From positions 62,001 to 126,000 of the forward strand of contig CACGBT010000002.1 in the NCBI GenBank assembly GCA_902571335.1: a DNA stretch of 64,000 bases. Reading direction: 5' to 3'. Below, one piece after another: positions 9,625 to 19,397 of this stretch. Positions within the stretch are counted from its first letter, which is position 1, and every line of letters begins with the position of its first letter. The position numbers and the translations under genes were made by a program. Origin of the DNA: an uncultured Prochlorococcus sp. Lineage in GTDB: Bacteria; Cyanobacteriota; Cyanobacteriia; PCC-6307; Cyanobiaceae. A model generated the notes under the pieces. It had not been told where the DNA came from, did not search any database, and saw nothing but the letters and a program-made list of their open reading frames with translations.

Positions 9625-10355
9625 TGGGACATAAAATACATCCTTCTGGACTCAGACTAGGAATTACACAAGAGCATCGTTCGAAATGGTTTGCTAATTC
9701 CAAGACATATCCAATTCTTCTTCAGGAAGATTTTAAAATTCGCACTTTCATAGAGAAAAAATATGGTGCAGCTGGAATTAGTGATGTTTTAATAGCTAGA
9801 AAAGCTGATCAATTGGAACTCGAATTAAAAACAGCTAGACCAGGAGTGATTGTTGGAAGGCAAGGAAGTGGTATTGAAGAATTAAGATCTGGAATTCAAA
9901 AAACTATAGGAGATAGGACAAGACAGGTAAGAATAAATGTTGTTGAAGTTGAACGAGTTGATGCTGACGCCTTTTTACTTGCTGAATATATTGCTCAACA
10001 ATTAGAAAAAAGAGTTGCTTTTAGAAGAACAATAAGGATGGCCTTGCAAAGAGCGCAAAGGGCTGGAGTCCTTGGCCTGAAAATACAAGTTGGAGGAAGG
10101 TTAAATGGCGCTGAAATTGCAAGAACTGAATGGACTAGAGAAGGTAGAGTCCCTCTACATACTTTGAGAGCTGAAATTGACTACGCAACACGTGAAGCTA
10201 ATACAACTTATGGTGTTCTAGGCATTAAAGTTTGGGTTTTTAAAGGAGAAGTTCTCCCTAAAGAAGAACAGAAAATTCCAGTGGGTGCAAACCCTAAGAG
10301 GAAATCTAGTCGAAGGCCTCAGCAATTTGAGGATCGTTCAAATGAGAATTCATAG
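9624..10355 (+). CDS. rpsC: 30S ribosomal protein S3
   Basis: S3 is part of the mRNA entry helicase of the 30S. The 243-residue protein has the [14 protein letters not shown] start, a KH RNA-binding domain around residues 39-107 with the [15 protein letters not shown] loop, and a C-terminal domain with [20 protein letters not shown]. The basic tail ([14 protein letters not shown]) is disordered-looking and lineage variable. Confidence 0.98.
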   Translation: MGHKIHPSGLRLGITQEHRSKWFANSKTYPILLQEDFKIRTFIEKKYGAAGISDVLIARKADQLELELKTARPGVIVGRQGSGIEELRSGIQKTIGDRTRQVRINVVEVERVDADAFLLAEYIAQQLEKRVAFRRTIRMALQRAQRAGVLGLKIQVGGRLNGAEIARTEWTREGRVPLHTLRAEIDYATREANTTYGVLGIKVWVFKGEVLPKEEQKIPVGANPKRKSSRRPQQFEDRSNENS

Positions 10356-10366
10356 GAGGTATAACA

Positions 10367-10834
10367 ATGCTTAGTCCAAAACGTACTAAATTTCGTAAAC
10401 AACACAGAGGCAGAATGAGGGGAGTGGCTTCTAAAGGCAACACCATCGCTTTCGGTCAATTTGCTCTCCAAGCTCAAGACTGTGGATGGGTAACTGCACG
10501 TCAGATTGAGGCAAGCAGACGAGCTATGACGAGATATATAAAACGTGGAGGTCAAATCTGGATAAGAATATTTCCTGATAAACCTGTAACCATGAGACCT
10601 GCAGAAACTAGGATGGGTTCTGGTAAAGGTAATCCAGAGTTTTGGGTTGCAGTTGTGAAACCAGGCAGAATACTTTTTGAAATGGGTGGTGAAGATATCA
10701 CTGAGGAAATTGCAAAGGAAGCTATGCGTCTTGCTCAATATAAACTCCCTGTAAAAACAAAATTTATCTCTATTGATAAAAATCCTGAAGCGACAAAAAA
10801 TAGTAAAAAATCTCAAGAGGAGGTTAAACAATGA
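10367..10834 (+). CDS. rplP: 50S ribosomal protein L16
   Basis: L16 organises the A-site tRNA corridor of the 50S. The conserved core covers roughly residues 1-135 ([19 protein letters not shown] start, [16 protein letters not shown] near 79-94). The chain is 155 residues, with a Lys/Glu-rich extension at the C-terminus beyond the usual length. A strong AGGAGG site at 10354-10359 precedes the ATG. The stop overlaps rpmC by 4 bp. Confidence 0.98.
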   Translation: MLSPKRTKFRKQHRGRMRGVASKGNTIAFGQFALQAQDCGWVTARQIEASRRAMTRYIKRGGQIWIRIFPDKPVTMRPAETRMGSGKGNPEFWVAVVKPGRILFEMGGEDITEEIAKEAMRLAQYKLPVKTKFISIDKNPEATKNSKKSQEEVKQ

Positions 10835-11049
10835 AAAACTCAGCGTCTCTTGAAGAATTTAAAAAATTAAATTCTGATCAAATTACTGAAAAGATTAACC
10901 AATTACGAAAAGATCTTTTTGATTTGAGATTCAAGCAAGCTACAAGACAGCTCAATGAAACTCATAAATTTAAAATCATCAAGAAACAAGTTGCGCAATT
11001 ACTAACTCTCAGTAAGAGTCAATCTGCTTCTAAAACTACTTCTGATTAA
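10831..11049 (+). CDS. rpmC: 50S ribosomal protein L29
   Basis: L29 lies next to L23 at the tunnel exit. The protein is 72 residues and predicted to be a helical hairpin. The [18 protein letters not shown] segment (residues 24-41) is the family core. The Ser/Lys-rich C-terminal ten residues look disordered. The ATG overlaps the rplP stop. Confidence 0.95.
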   Translation: MKNSASLEEFKKLNSDQITEKINQLRKDLFDLRFKQATRQLNETHKFKIIKKQVAQLLTLSKSQSASKTTSD

Positions 11050-11058
11050 TTATTAGTT

Positions 11059-11325
11059 ATGGCACTTAAAGAAAGAATTGGTACTGTTGTCAGCGACAAA
11101 ATGGATAAAACAGTTGTTGTTGCTGTTATTAACAGATATCCACATCCCACTTATAAAAAAATTGTAAGTAGAACTACAAGATACAAAGCGCATGATCCTG
11201 AAAATACATGTGTTTTAGGTGATCGAGTAAAAATTAGAGAAACTAGACCGCTAAGTGCTCATAAAAGATGGGCAATAGAAGAGATTCTCAATAAAAAAAG
11301 TCAGGCTAAGGAGGTTCAAAAATGA
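11059..11325 (+). CDS. rpsQ: 30S ribosomal protein S17
   Basis: S17 is a primary 16S rRNA-binding OB-fold protein needed for 30S assembly. The 88-residue chain carries [16 protein letters not shown] (residues 8-23) and [22 protein letters not shown] (about 45-66), both diagnostic. It overlaps rplN by 4 bp. Confidence 0.97.
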
Positions 11326-11687
11326 TTCAACAAGAAACTTATTTAACAGTTGCTGATAATAGTGGAGCAAAAAGACTTCAATGTATTAGGGTTTTAGGCT
11401 CTAACAGAAGATATGCACATGTTGGGGATGTAATTGTAGCAACTGTTAAAGATGCGCTTCCGAATATGGGAGTTAAGAAATCTGAGGTTGTAAAAGCCGT
11501 CATCGTTAGAACAAAAGCAACATTAAGAAGAAATACTGGTAATTCAATCAGATTTGATGATAATGCTGCTGTTTTGATTAATGAGGATAAGAATCCAAAA
11601 GGTACTAGAGTTTTTGGTCCTGTAGCTAGAGAACTGCGGGATAAAAATTACACTAAGATTGTTTCTCTTGCTCCGGAGGTGATTTAA
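11322..11687 (+). CDS. rplN: 50S ribosomal protein L14
   Basis: L14 contacts 16S rRNA in inter-subunit bridge B8 and is the docking point for ribosome silencing factor. The length of 121 residues is standard. The conserved [19 protein letters not shown] (residues 7-25) and C-terminal [26 protein letters not shown] are visible. The stop abuts the rplX ATG with no gap. Confidence 0.98.
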
Positions 11688-12044
11688 ATGTTGGATTCAT
11701 TAAAACAAAAGAAAAATTTCCAAAGAATAAAAATGCGAATCAAAACTGGAGATTTAGTAAAAGTAATTAACGGAAAGGAAAAAGGCAAAACAGGAGAGGT
11801 TTTAAAAACTATTCCTCTTGAAAATAGAGTAATAGTTAAAGGAATTAATCTTAGAACCAAACATGTAAAACCAACTCAGGAAGGAGAAACTGGAAGAATA
11901 CTTACAGAAGAAGCATCTTTACATGCCTCAAATGTAATGTTCTTCTCAAAGGAAAAAAATCTTATAAGTAAGATTGAATACTTTATTGATAAAGAGGGAG
12001 TTAAGAAAAGAAGACTGAAGAAAACTGGTGAAGTAATTGATTAA
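11688..12044 (+). CDS. rplX: 50S ribosomal protein L24
   Basis: L24 initiates 50S assembly. The KOW motif ([20 protein letters not shown]) spans about residues 19-38, and the typical chain would begin near the internal ATG at 11733. I keep the start at 11688 because it abuts the rplN stop and has GGAGG upstream, giving a 15-residue N-terminal extension (118 residues in all). A 75-bp gap containing a stem-loop follows, the largest break in the first half of the cluster. Confidence 0.93.
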   Translation: MLDSLKQKKNFQRIKMRIKTGDLVKVINGKEKGKTGEVLKTIPLENRVIVKGINLRTKHVKPTQEGETGRILTEEASLHASNVMFFSKEKNLISKIEYFIDKEGVKKRRLKKTGEVID

Positions 12045-12086
12045 TTTTTCATCAGAAACCAGATTTAATTTTTTTTCTAATTTATC

Positions 12087-12108
12087 AATTCTGACAAAGA
12101 CCAGAATT
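12087..12108 (+). promoter_or_regulatory. Stem-loop between rplX and rplE
   Basis: AATTCTG (12087-12093) and CAGAATT (12102-12108) are perfect inverted arms around an 8-nt loop, ending 11 bp before the rplE ATG at 12120. No T-run follows, so it is not a classical terminator. In an operon where most gaps are under 20 bp it may be an RNA-processing or translational control site for the spc half. Function is inference. Confidence 0.4.
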
Positions 12109-12119
12109 AACAAAAAATT

Positions 12120-12659
12120 ATGACTCTAAAAAATCGCTACAAAGAATCAATTAGACCAAAACTTTTAAAGGAACTTGGTCTTAAAAATATTCATCAAGTA
12201 CCTAAAGTTGTCAAAGTCAACGTTAATAGAGGTCTTGGTGAGGCTGCTTCAAATTCAAAAGCTTTAGAGGCTTCTTTGAATGAAATGGCAACAATTACAG
12301 GACAAAAGGCTTTAGTAACTAGGGCCAAAAAAGCTATAGCGGGTTTTAAAATTCGTGAAGGCATGCCAATTGGTTGTACTGTAACCTTAAGAGGTGACAG
12401 GATGTATTCCTTTTTAGAGAGATTTATAAATCTAGCTTTACCAAGGATAAGAGACTTTAGAGGAGTTAATCCAAAAAGTTTTGATGGGAGAGGAAATTAC
12501 ACCGTTGGAGTGAAAGAGCAATTAATTTTTCCTGAAATCTCTTTTGATAAAATAGATTCAATAAGAGGTATGGATATAACTATTGTCACTAGTGCGAGAT
12601 CTGATCAAGAGGGTAAAGCTCTCTTGCAAGAGTTAGGAATGCCTTTTAGTAAGAATTAA
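12120..12659 (+). CDS. rplE: 50S ribosomal protein L5
   Basis: L5 anchors 5S rRNA in the central protuberance and touches P-site tRNA. The 179-residue protein has the conserved P-tRNA loop region and the [21 protein letters not shown]-terminal strand-helix. rpsN (S14), which follows rplE in many bacteria, is absent here; rpsH comes next after 9 bp. Confidence 0.98.
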   Translation: MTLKNRYKESIRPKLLKELGLKNIHQVPKVVKVNVNRGLGEAASNSKALEASLNEMATITGQKALVTRAKKAIAGFKIREGMPIGCTVTLRGDRMYSFLERFINLALPRIRDFRGVNPKSFDGRGNYTVGVKEQLIFPEISFDKIDSIRGMDITIVTSARSDQEGKALLQELGMPFSKN

Positions 12660-12668
12660 ATTAAAACC

Positions 12669-13070
12669 ATGTCAAATCACGATCCTATTTCAGATATGCT
12701 TACTCGAATCAGAAATGCGAGTCAAAAAAAGCATACAACCACAACAATCCCAGGTTCAAAAATGTCCTTAAGTATTGCAAAAGTGCTTCAAAAAGAGGGG
12801 TTTATTTCTGATATTAACGAGGAAGGTGAAGGCTATAAATCACAAATAATACTTGGTCTTAAATATAGTGGTAAGAATAAATTCCCTACTATTCGATCTA
12901 TGCAAAGAGTTAGTAAACCTGGTTTAAGAATTTATAAAAACACTAGAGCTTTACCAAAAGTTCTTGGAGGTCTCGGAGTCGCTATTATATCCACTTCTAA
13001 AGGTGTCATGAGTGATCGTGATGCTAGGAAGCAAGGTATAGGTGGTGAAGTACTTTGCTATGTTTATTAA
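12669..13070 (+). CDS. rpsH: 30S ribosomal protein S8
   Basis: S8 binds 16S rRNA helix 21 and is a central platform organiser. The chain is 133 residues. The N-terminal [13 protein letters not shown] and the C-terminal [22 protein letters not shown] are diagnostic. The next gene, rplF, has an AAGGAGG site directly after the rpsH stop. Confidence 0.98.
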   Translation: MSNHDPISDMLTRIRNASQKKHTTTTIPGSKMSLSIAKVLQKEGFISDINEEGEGYKSQIILGLKYSGKNKFPTIRSMQRVSKPGLRIYKNTRALPKVLGGLGVAIISTSKGVMSDRDARKQGIGGEVLCYVY

Positions 13071-13082
13071 GGAGGATTAATC

Positions 13083-13622
13083 ATGTCAAGAATTGGAAAA
13101 ACACCAGTACTGATACCTGATAAAGTAACGGTTGATTTTGATGGATTAACAGTTACAGTTAAAGGCCCCAAGGGTGAGTTAAAACGTCAAATGCCAGAGG
13201 GTGTTAGTTTTGATAAAAAAGATAATACTGTTGTAGTAAGTCCCACTACAACCAAAATATTTTCAAGGCAAAGACATGGTTTATGCAGAGCCTTAATCGC
13301 AAATATGGTTGAAGGGGTTAGTCAAGGTTTTTCAAAAAAACTAGAAATTGTAGGAGTTGGTTCTAGAGCGCAAGTAAAAGGTAAAAATCTAGTTGTTAGT
13401 GCAGGATATAGCCATCCTGTAGAAATGATCCCCCCCGATGGTATAACATACAAAGTTGAGAGTAATACAAACGTTACCGTATCTGGAATTGATAAGGAAA
13501 TTGTTGGCAACGAAGCAGCAAAAATCAGATCAATTAGACCTCCAGAGCCATATAAAGGTAAAGGAATTAAATATCATGATGAGAAAATTCTCAGAAAAGC
13601 TGGTAAATCTGGCAAAAAATAA
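13083..13622 (+). CDS. rplF: 50S ribosomal protein L6
   Basis: L6 lies at the base of the L7/L12 stalk near the sarcin-ricin loop. The 179-residue protein has two repeated alpha/beta domains, and the C-terminal [15 protein letters not shown] motif is at about residues 154-168. A run of seven C occurs at 13430-13436, encoding Ile-Pro-Pro without a frame break. Confidence 0.98.
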   Translation: MSRIGKTPVLIPDKVTVDFDGLTVTVKGPKGELKRQMPEGVSFDKKDNTVVVSPTTTKIFSRQRHGLCRALIANMVEGVSQGFSKKLEIVGVGSRAQVKGKNLVVSAGYSHPVEMIPPDGITYKVESNTNVTVSGIDKEIVGNEAAKIRSIRPPEPYKGKGIKYHDEKILRKAGKSGKK

Positions 13623-13636
13623 TTCCAATTAAAAAA

Positions 13637-14005
13637 ATGACTAAACTTTCCAGGAAATTACAAACCCAAAAAAGACATAAAAGATTAAGGAGATTCTTAA
13701 TTGGAGATTCAACGCGTCCAAGGTTGTCTGTTTTCCGCTCTAATAACCACATTTATGCTCAGGTTATAGATGATAGCGCTCAAACAACAATTTGCTCAGC
13801 TTCAACTCTTGATAAGGAACTAAGAGAAAAATCTGAGAAATTACCTTCTGATTGTAATTCTTCTTCCATTGTTGGGAAATTATTAGCAAATAGAGCTATT
13901 AAAAAAGGTATTAAGCAAGTAATTTTTGACCGTGGAGGTAATTTATATCACGGTAGAGTTAAGGCGCTTGCTGACGCTGCTCGCGATGCTGGCTTAGAAT
14001 TCTAA
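13637..14005 (+). CDS. rplR: 50S ribosomal protein L18
   Basis: L18 binds 5S rRNA with L5. The 122-residue chain shows the basic N-terminus, [20 protein letters not shown] (about residues 28-47), and the C-terminal [24 protein letters not shown] signature. Confidence 0.98.
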   Translation: MTKLSRKLQTQKRHKRLRRFLIGDSTRPRLSVFRSNNHIYAQVIDDSAQTTICSASTLDKELREKSEKLPSDCNSSSIVGKLLANRAIKKGIKQVIFDRGGNLYHGRVKALADAARDAGLEF

Positions 14006-14020
14006 CTTTTATTTTTAACT

Positions 14021-14641
14021 ATGACTGACACTCCTACAAAACAAGAAATGCCATCCAAGGAAGTTAACGTTCCTGGAGCTATGCCTGCGGAACAAAAAAA
14101 GAATAATCGTAATGATCGAAAAAGAAATAGAAGAGGAGATTCGAAAAATCTTGAGAGAGATTCCGATTGGCAAGAAAGGGTTGTTCAAATTAGACGCGTA
14201 TCAAAAACTGTTAAAGGTGGAAAAAAAATGAGTTTTAGAGCAATTGTTGTTGTAGGTAATGAGAAAGGTCAAGTTGGAGTTGGAGTCGGTAAAGCAGGGG
14301 ATGTCATTGGTGCGGTGAGAAAGGGAGTTTCAGATGGTAAAAAGAACCTTGTAAGGGTTCCCTTAACTCCAAACAATTCAATACCAACTTTGTCTAAAGG
14401 TAGAGATGGTGCTGCTAATGTACTTATTAGACCAGCTGCTCCTGGTACAGGGGTAATTGCTGGTGGGTCAATTAGAACAGTTTTAGAATTAGCAGGTATA
14501 AAAAATGTTTTAGCAAAAAGATTAGGTAGTAAAACACCTTTGAATAATGCTCGAGCTGCTATGGTAGCTCTTTCACAGTTAAGAACACATAAATCTGCCT
14601 CAAGGGAGAGAGGAATCTCACTTGAACAGCTCTATTCTTGA
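14021..14641 (+). CDS. rpsE: 30S ribosomal protein S5
   Basis: S5 helps keep decoding accurate and lines the mRNA entry. The core (double-stranded RNA-binding-like domain with [21 protein letters not shown] near residues 72-92) is normal. It is preceded by a charged, low-complexity extension of about 45 residues ([15 protein letters not shown]), making it 206 residues, longer than the E. coli protein. rpmD (L30), which usually follows rpsE, is missing. Confidence 0.97.
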   Translation: MTDTPTKQEMPSKEVNVPGAMPAEQKKNNRNDRKRNRRGDSKNLERDSDWQERVVQIRRVSKTVKGGKKMSFRAIVVVGNEKGQVGVGVGKAGDVIGAVRKGVSDGKKNLVRVPLTPNNSIPTLSKGRDGAANVLIRPAAPGTGVIAGGSIRTVLELAGIKNVLAKRLGSKTPLNNARAAMVALSQLRTHKSASRERGISLEQLYS

Positions 14642-14646
14642 AAATT

Positions 14647-15102
14647 ATGACTACAACTTTAAATACACTCAAATCAAACTCTGGCTCTAGAAAGAAAAAA
14701 TTAAGAAAGGGTAGAGGTATTGCTGCTGGGCAAGGTGCTTCATGTGGTTTTGGAATGAGAGGTCAAAAGTCACGTTCTGGAAGACCAACACGTCCAGGTT
14801 TTGAAGGTGGCCAAATGCCTCTGTATAGAAGAGTGCCAAAATTAAAGCACTTTGAAATTATTAATCAAAAGAACTTTTCGATAATAAATTTAGATAAATT
14901 AAATGATTTTAAAGATAACGATACTGTAAATCTAGACTCATTAGTTAAAAAGGGATTGATCTTTAAGCCAAAATTTCCTTTAAAAATTCTTGGTAGTGGA
15001 GAAGTTAATGTCAAGTTAAATGTTCAAGCTCATGCATTCACAAAAGTTGCAAAACAAAAAATTGAGGATGCAGGTGGATCCTGCGAGGTTATCAATAATT
15101 AA
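14647..15102 (+). CDS. rplO: 50S ribosomal protein L15
   Basis: L15 threads into the 50S core late in assembly. I start at ATG 14647, five bases after the rpsE stop, giving 151 residues; a TTG three codons upstream (14638) would overlap the rpsE stop and is less likely. The basic Gly/Arg-rich N-terminal arm ([19 protein letters not shown], about residues 18-36) and [15 protein letters not shown] are diagnostic. Confidence 0.95.
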   Translation: MTTTLNTLKSNSGSRKKKLRKGRGIAAGQGASCGFGMRGQKSRSGRPTRPGFEGGQMPLYRRVPKLKHFEIINQKNFSIINLDKLNDFKDNDTVNLDSLVKKGLIFKPKFPLKILGSGEVNVKLNVQAHAFTKVAKQKIEDAGGSCEVINN

Positions 15103-15128
15103 AAAAAATTTTTTAGGTAAGCTTTAAA

Positions 15129-16448
15129 ATGTTTGTCAACAAAAGTAGAAATCCTAGCGCTTCTGAAATAATCTCTCAATTATTTTTAAATAAAGAGCTA
15201 AGAAGTAGAGTCTTAATAACTTTAGGTCTTCTTCTTTTAGTAAGACTTGGTATTTATATCCCTATGCCAGGTATTGATAGGGTAGCGTTTAAAAGTTTTA
15301 TAGATCAAGGTGGCCAATTAATTGGTTTTTTAGATATTTTTACTGGCGGAGGAATTTCAACTCTAGGAATATTTGCATTAGGTATATTGCCTTTTATCAA
15401 TGCATCAATTATTATTCAACTGCTTACAGCTTCCTTGCCTGTTCTTGAAGATTTACAAAAGAATGAGGGAGAAGCAGGTAGAAGAAAAATTGCTCAAATA
15501 ACAAGATATGTTTCCTTAGCATGGGGTCTTTTGCAGAGTATTATTTTTTCTCTAATTCTTAGACAATATGCAATTCAGGGTATTAGTGAAACTACATTTG
15601 TATTACAAACATCTATTGCTTTAGTTACTGGCTCAATGTTAGTAATGTGGTTTAGTGAAATTATTACAGAAAAAGGGATCGGTCAAGGGGCTTCATTAGT
15701 GATTTTTTTGAATATTGTTTCGACTTTACCTAAGGCTTTGAGCTCAACTATTGAAAAAGCTCAAACTGGGGATAGAGGAGATGTTCTAGGCATAGCAGTT
15801 TTACTGGCAGTCTTCTTATTGACAATAGTTGGGATAATTTTTGTTCAAGAAGGAGCGAGACGTATTCCTATTGTCAGTGCCAAAAGGCAAATAGGAAATT
15901 CAACATTACTTCCTACAAGGCAAAGTTATTTACCCTTAAAACTAAATGCAGGAGGAGTTATGCCTATTATATTTGCATCTGCTTTAATTTTCTTACCTAT
16001 TACTATCGCAAATGTTACGGGCAATCCAGTCTTAATCAAATTAGCGAGTAGTTTAAATCCTGGATCTTCTAATCCATGGCCATATGCCCTTACATTTTTC
16101 TCGTTAATTTTGGGATTTTCATTTTTTTATGCATCTCTTACAATCAATCCAGTTGATGTTGCTTCAAATTTAAAAAAAGGAGGAGTAGCTATACCAGGAG
16201 TTAGACCTGGAACTAATACTGCAAACTACCTATCAGGGATACAAAATAGGTTGACATTATTAGGGGGATTATTTCTTGGCTCAGTAGCCATAATCCCAGC
16301 TGCAGTTGAAAGAGCGACCAATGTACAAACTTTCCAAGGTCTAGGTGCTACTTCATTACTTATTCTTGTGGGTGTTGCTATCGATACTGCTAAGCAAATC
16401 CAAACTTACGTTATTTCTCAAAGGTATGAGGGACTAATTAATAATTAA
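15129..16448 (+). CDS. secY: Preprotein translocase subunit SecY
   Basis: SecY is the channel of the Sec translocon in the plasma and thylakoid membranes. The 439-residue protein has about ten hydrophobic spans, an amphipathic N-terminus with the [16 protein letters not shown] first segment (about residues 35-50), and the cytosolic loop [15 protein letters not shown] near 243-257. The TAA shares a base with the adk ATG. Its position in the spc operon couples its expression to ribosome synthesis. Confidence 0.98.
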   Translation: MFVNKSRNPSASEIISQLFLNKELRSRVLITLGLLLLVRLGIYIPMPGIDRVAFKSFIDQGGQLIGFLDIFTGGGISTLGIFALGILPFINASIIIQLLTASLPVLEDLQKNEGEAGRRKIAQITRYVSLAWGLLQSIIFSLILRQYAIQGISETTFVLQTSIALVTGSMLVMWFSEIITEKGIGQGASLVIFLNIVSTLPKALSSTIEKAQTGDRGDVLGIAVLLAVFLLTIVGIIFVQEGARRIPIVSAKRQIGNSTLLPTRQSYLPLKLNAGGVMPIIFASALIFLPITIANVTGNPVLIKLASSLNPGSSNPWPYALTFFSLILGFSFFYASLTINPVDVASNLKKGGVAIPGVRPGTNTANYLSGIQNRLTLLGGLFLGSVAIIPAAVERATNVQTFQGLGATSLLILVGVAIDTAKQIQTYVISQRYEGLINN

Positions 16449-16996
16449 TGAAAAAACATTTACTATTTTTGGGTGCACCTGGCGCAGGTAAAGGAACTCA
16501 AGCGGAATTAATAAGCAAAACAAATTCTTACTTGCATCTTTCTACAGGAGAATTATTAAGAAAAGAAATCGAAATGAATACTTATCTTGGTAAACAGGTG
16601 AAGGATATCATTAACAGTGGAGAACTTGTTAGTGATGATCTTGTATTAAAAATAGTAAGGCAAAATTTAGATAAGGATAACAAAGGTTGGATTTTAGATG
16701 GTTATCCAAGAAATTTGTCTCAAGCTAATTCATTGAATGAAGTATTAAATGAAATAAATCAACCTTTAGAAGTGGTTTTTTACTTAGATATTCCTGAAGA
16801 AGTTCTAATTAAGCGTTTGTTATTAAGAGGGAGAAACGATGATACAGAAGAGACTATAAGAACAAGAGTTAATATTTATAGAAAAACTACAGAACCATTA
16901 ATTCAATATTTTGAAGATCTTTCATTGCTAGAGTATATTGATGCTGATAGAGATTTAAAAACAATTTCCTCTGATATCAAACAAAAAATGGCTTGA
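16448..16996 (+). CDS. adk: Adenylate kinase
   Basis: Adk interconverts ATP + AMP and 2 ADP in the cytosol. P-loop GAPGAGKGT lies at residues 9-17, the AMP-binding STGELLR at about 32-38 and DGYPRN near 82-87. At 182 residues it is the short form, with a brief LID ([14 protein letters not shown]) and no zinc-binding cysteines. It overlaps secY by one base. Confidence 0.97.
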   Translation: MKKHLLFLGAPGAGKGTQAELISKTNSYLHLSTGELLRKEIEMNTYLGKQVKDIINSGELVSDDLVLKIVRQNLDKDNKGWILDGYPRNLSQANSLNEVLNEINQPLEVVFYLDIPEEVLIKRLLLRGRNDDTEETIRTRVNIYRKTTEPLIQYFEDLSLLEYIDADRDLKTISSDIKQKMA

Positions 16997-17040
16997 TCAT
17001 GATGTAGAATATAATATTAGCGTTAAATTAGTAAAACCCC

Positions 17041-17157
17041 ATGAAGGTCAGATCTTCAGTCAAAAAAATTAGTCCTGACGATCAGATCGTGAGGAGAAGA
17101 GGTAAAATCTATGTTATTAACAAGAAAAGACCTCGAAATAAACAGCGTCAGGGTTAA
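17041..17157 (+). CDS. rpmJ: 50S ribosomal protein L36, cysteine-free
   Basis: This 38-residue gene reads ATG to TAA between adk and rpsM. The [10 protein letters not shown] start, the [10 protein letters not shown] centre and the KQRQG end are unmistakably L36. Canonical L36 binds zinc with three cysteines and a histidine; this chain has no cysteine or histidine at all (the first pair site reads ISPDDQ and the second NKKRPRN). It is therefore a C-minus, zinc-independent form. It is too short for a usual ORF cutoff but the match and position between adk and rpsM leave little doubt. Confidence 0.95.
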   Translation: MKVRSSVKKISPDDQIVRRRGKIYVINKKRPRNKQRQG

Positions 17158-17199
17158 ATTTTAAACCCTTTAATTCAAACTTTTACATATTCAAAAAAC

Positions 17200-17565
17200 G
17201 TGGCTAGGATTGCAGGAATTGACATACCTCGTGAAAAGCGAGTTGAAATTGGACTTACATACGTCTATGGAATTGGTTTAACAAGATCAAAGCTAATTCT
17301 TGCTAATACGGGTGTAAACCCAGATATTCGTGTCAAAGATCTTTCTGATTCTGATGTGCAAAAATTGAGAATTGCTACAGAGGAATTCACTCTTGAAGGA
17401 GATTTAAGAAGAAAGGAGGGAATGGCCTTAAAACGTTTACAAGATATTGGTTGTGTAAGAGGGAGGAGACATAGAATGAGTCTTCCAGTTAGGGGTCAAA
17501 GAACTAGAACTAATGCAAGAACAAGACGGGGCTCAAGAAAAACAGTTGCTGGAAGAAAAAAATAA
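17200..17565 (+). CDS. rpsM: 30S ribosomal protein S13
   Basis: S13 sits in the 30S head and contacts P-site tRNA and the 50S. The start is GTG at 17200, giving [14 protein letters not shown]. The helix-two-turn-helix region and the C-terminal [15 protein letters not shown] extension (about residues 97-111) are typical. Length is 121. It opens the alpha-operon part after rpmJ. Confidence 0.97.
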   Translation: MARIAGIDIPREKRVEIGLTYVYGIGLTRSKLILANTGVNPDIRVKDLSDSDVQKLRIATEEFTLEGDLRRKEGMALKRLQDIGCVRGRRHRMSLPVRGQRTRTNARTRRGSRKTVAGRKK

Positions 17566-17610
17566 TTAACTAAATTTATGTCACAAATTTCAGTATAAAA
17601 TTAAAAAATC

Positions 17611-18003
17611 ATGGCTGCTACAGTAAAAAAAACAGGTTCAAAGAAATCAAAACGTAATGTACCAAATGGTGTGGTGCATATTCAAAGCACTTTCAACAAC
17701 ACTATCGTTTCTATCACCGATACCTCTGGTCATGTAATTTCTTGGTCTTCTGCTGGAGCTAGTGGCTTTAAAGGCGCTCGGAAAGGCACTCCATTTGCTG
17801 CTCAGACTGCAGCTGAAGCTGCAGCTAGAAGAGCGCTTGATCAAGGGATGAGACAAATAGAAGTATTAGTTAGAGGACCTGGATCAGGTAGGGAAACGGC
17901 CATAAGAGCTTTACAAGTGGCCGGTTTAGAAATAACTCTAATAAGAGATGTTACTCCATTACCTCATAATGGATGTAGAAGGCCTAAACGGAGACGCGTT
18001 TAG
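17611..18003 (+). CDS. rpsK: 30S ribosomal protein S11
   Basis: S11 forms part of the mRNA exit platform. The 130-residue chain shows [15 protein letters not shown] (residues 23-37), the [14 protein letters not shown] loop and the C-terminal [18 protein letters not shown]. The 54-bp spacer to rpoA holds a run of nine C. Confidence 0.98.
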   Translation: MAATVKKTGSKKSKRNVPNGVVHIQSTFNNTIVSITDTSGHVISWSSAGASGFKGARKGTPFAAQTAAEAAARRALDQGMRQIEVLVRGPGSGRETAIRALQVAGLEITLIRDVTPLPHNGCRRPKRRRV

Positions 18004-18057
18004 GTCTTAATCATTCTCTAACCCCCCCCCAATAAAACTACTACCCTCATTTTTTCC

Positions 18058-18996
18058 GTGTTGCAATACCAGATTGACAGAATCGACCATCAAATAGCGG
18101 ATGATCGCTCCCAAACAGGAACTTTTTTAATTGGCCCTCTAGAAAGGGGACAAGCTACAACTTTGGGTAATTCTCTCAGAAGAGTCCTTATGGGAGGACT
18201 TGAAGGGAGTGCAGTAACTGCAGTAAGAATAGCAGGTATAAACCATGAATATGCTACTATTCCTGGAGTCAGGGAAGACGTCTTAGATATTCTTCTTAAT
18301 TGTAAGCAACTATCAATTAATAGTACTAATCCAGAGCTTGAAATAGGTAGGTTAGTAGCAAGCGGTCCAATGGAGGTAAAGGCGAATGATATTCAATTCT
18401 CATCTCAAGTTGAAATTGTTGATGGTGAAAAACCCATTGCAACTATTCAAGACGGGCATAACTTAGAATTGGAAATACATGTTGAAAGAGGTGTTGGATA
18501 TAGACCTGTGGATCGTAAGAACGAAGAGACATCTGCCATTGATTTACTTCAAATTGATGCTGTCTTTATGCCAGTAAAAAGAGTGAATTTTACGATTGAT
18601 GAAACTGCTGTAGCAGAGGGAGGAACTGGTAGAGAAAGATTAAAAATGGAAGTAGTAACAGATGGCTCAACTAGTCCTGATGATGCTATTGCTGAAGCGG
18701 CAAACCAGTTAATAGAACTTTTTCAACCTCTTGCTACTGTTACAATGGTTGAGGAAATTCCTGAAGAGCCTGAACCATCGCCTGAAGCTCAAATTCCACT
18801 TGAAGAACTAAATTTGTCCGTTAGAGCATATAATTGTTTAAAAAGGGCGCAAGTGAACTCAGTTTCTGATTTAATGGGCTTTAGCTATGAAGATCTTCTT
18901 GAAATTAAGAACTTTGGCTCTAAATCTGCAGATGAAGTTATTGAAGCTCTTGAGCGTATCGGTATCTCTATTCCGCAAAGCAGAACCTCAGTTTAA
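18058..18996 (+). CDS. rpoA: RNA polymerase subunit alpha
   Basis: Alpha dimerises to seed assembly of RNA polymerase, and its C-terminal domain contacts DNA and activators. The start is GTG at 18058 (GTG TTG CAA TAC). The N-terminal domain contains [15 protein letters not shown] (about residues 30-44). The alpha-CTD with two helix-hairpin-helix-like motifs spans about 245-305 ([16 protein letters not shown], then [16 protein letters not shown]). Length 312 is normal for cyanobacteria. Confidence 0.98.
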   Translation: MLQYQIDRIDHQIADDRSQTGTFLIGPLERGQATTLGNSLRRVLMGGLEGSAVTAVRIAGINHEYATIPGVREDVLDILLNCKQLSINSTNPELEIGRLVASGPMEVKANDIQFSSQVEIVDGEKPIATIQDGHNLELEIHVERGVGYRPVDRKNEETSAIDLLQIDAVFMPVKRVNFTIDETAVAEGGTGRERLKMEVVTDGSTSPDDAIAEAANQLIELFQPLATVTMVEEIPEEPEPSPEAQIPLEELNLSVRAYNCLKRAQVNSVSDLMGFSYEDLLEIKNFGSKSADEVIEALERIGISIPQSRTSV

Positions 18997-19010
18997 CAAT
19001 TTTTAAGATT

Positions 19011-19361
19011 ATGAGACATCAACTTAGAATTCCATTATTAAGTAAACCTGCTGACCAGAGGAAAGCACTTTTAAGAGGTTTAACTACTCAATTAATTAGA
19101 GAAGGTAGAGTGACTACAACAAAAGCTAGGGCAAAAGCTTTAAGAAATGAAGCAGAAAGAATGATTTCACTAGCTAAAGAAGGAAGCTTGGCTTCTAGAA
19201 GAAGAGCTATTGGATATATATATGATAAAAAATTAGTTCATTCACTTTTTGAAAAGGCAAAGGAAAGATATGGAGACAGAAAAGGTGGTTATACACGCAT
19301 AGTCAGAACCGTCTCTAGAAAAGGAGATAACGCACAGATGGCTATAATCGAGCTTGTTTAA
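19011..19361 (+). CDS. rplQ: 50S ribosomal protein L17
   Basis: L17 lies near the tunnel exit. The 116-residue protein has [20 protein letters not shown] at the start in place of the common MRHRKxGRKL, and the C-terminal [24 protein letters not shown] signature. It follows rpoA by 14 bp, as in the standard alpha operon. Confidence 0.97.
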   Translation: MRHQLRIPLLSKPADQRKALLRGLTTQLIREGRVTTTKARAKALRNEAERMISLAKEGSLASRRRAIGYIYDKKLVHSLFEKAKERYGDRKGGYTRIVRTVSRKGDNAQMAIIELV

Positions 19362-19397
19362 TTTTGTTAATTTGGGGATATTTTTAGAAAATAACTT

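Noticed and set aside
10319..10831. Long open frame of 170 codons on the minus strand opposite rplP.
   Set aside because: It lies antisense to a universally conserved gene, has a Ser/Phe/Cys-rich composition typical of shadow frames, and no ribosome-binding site.
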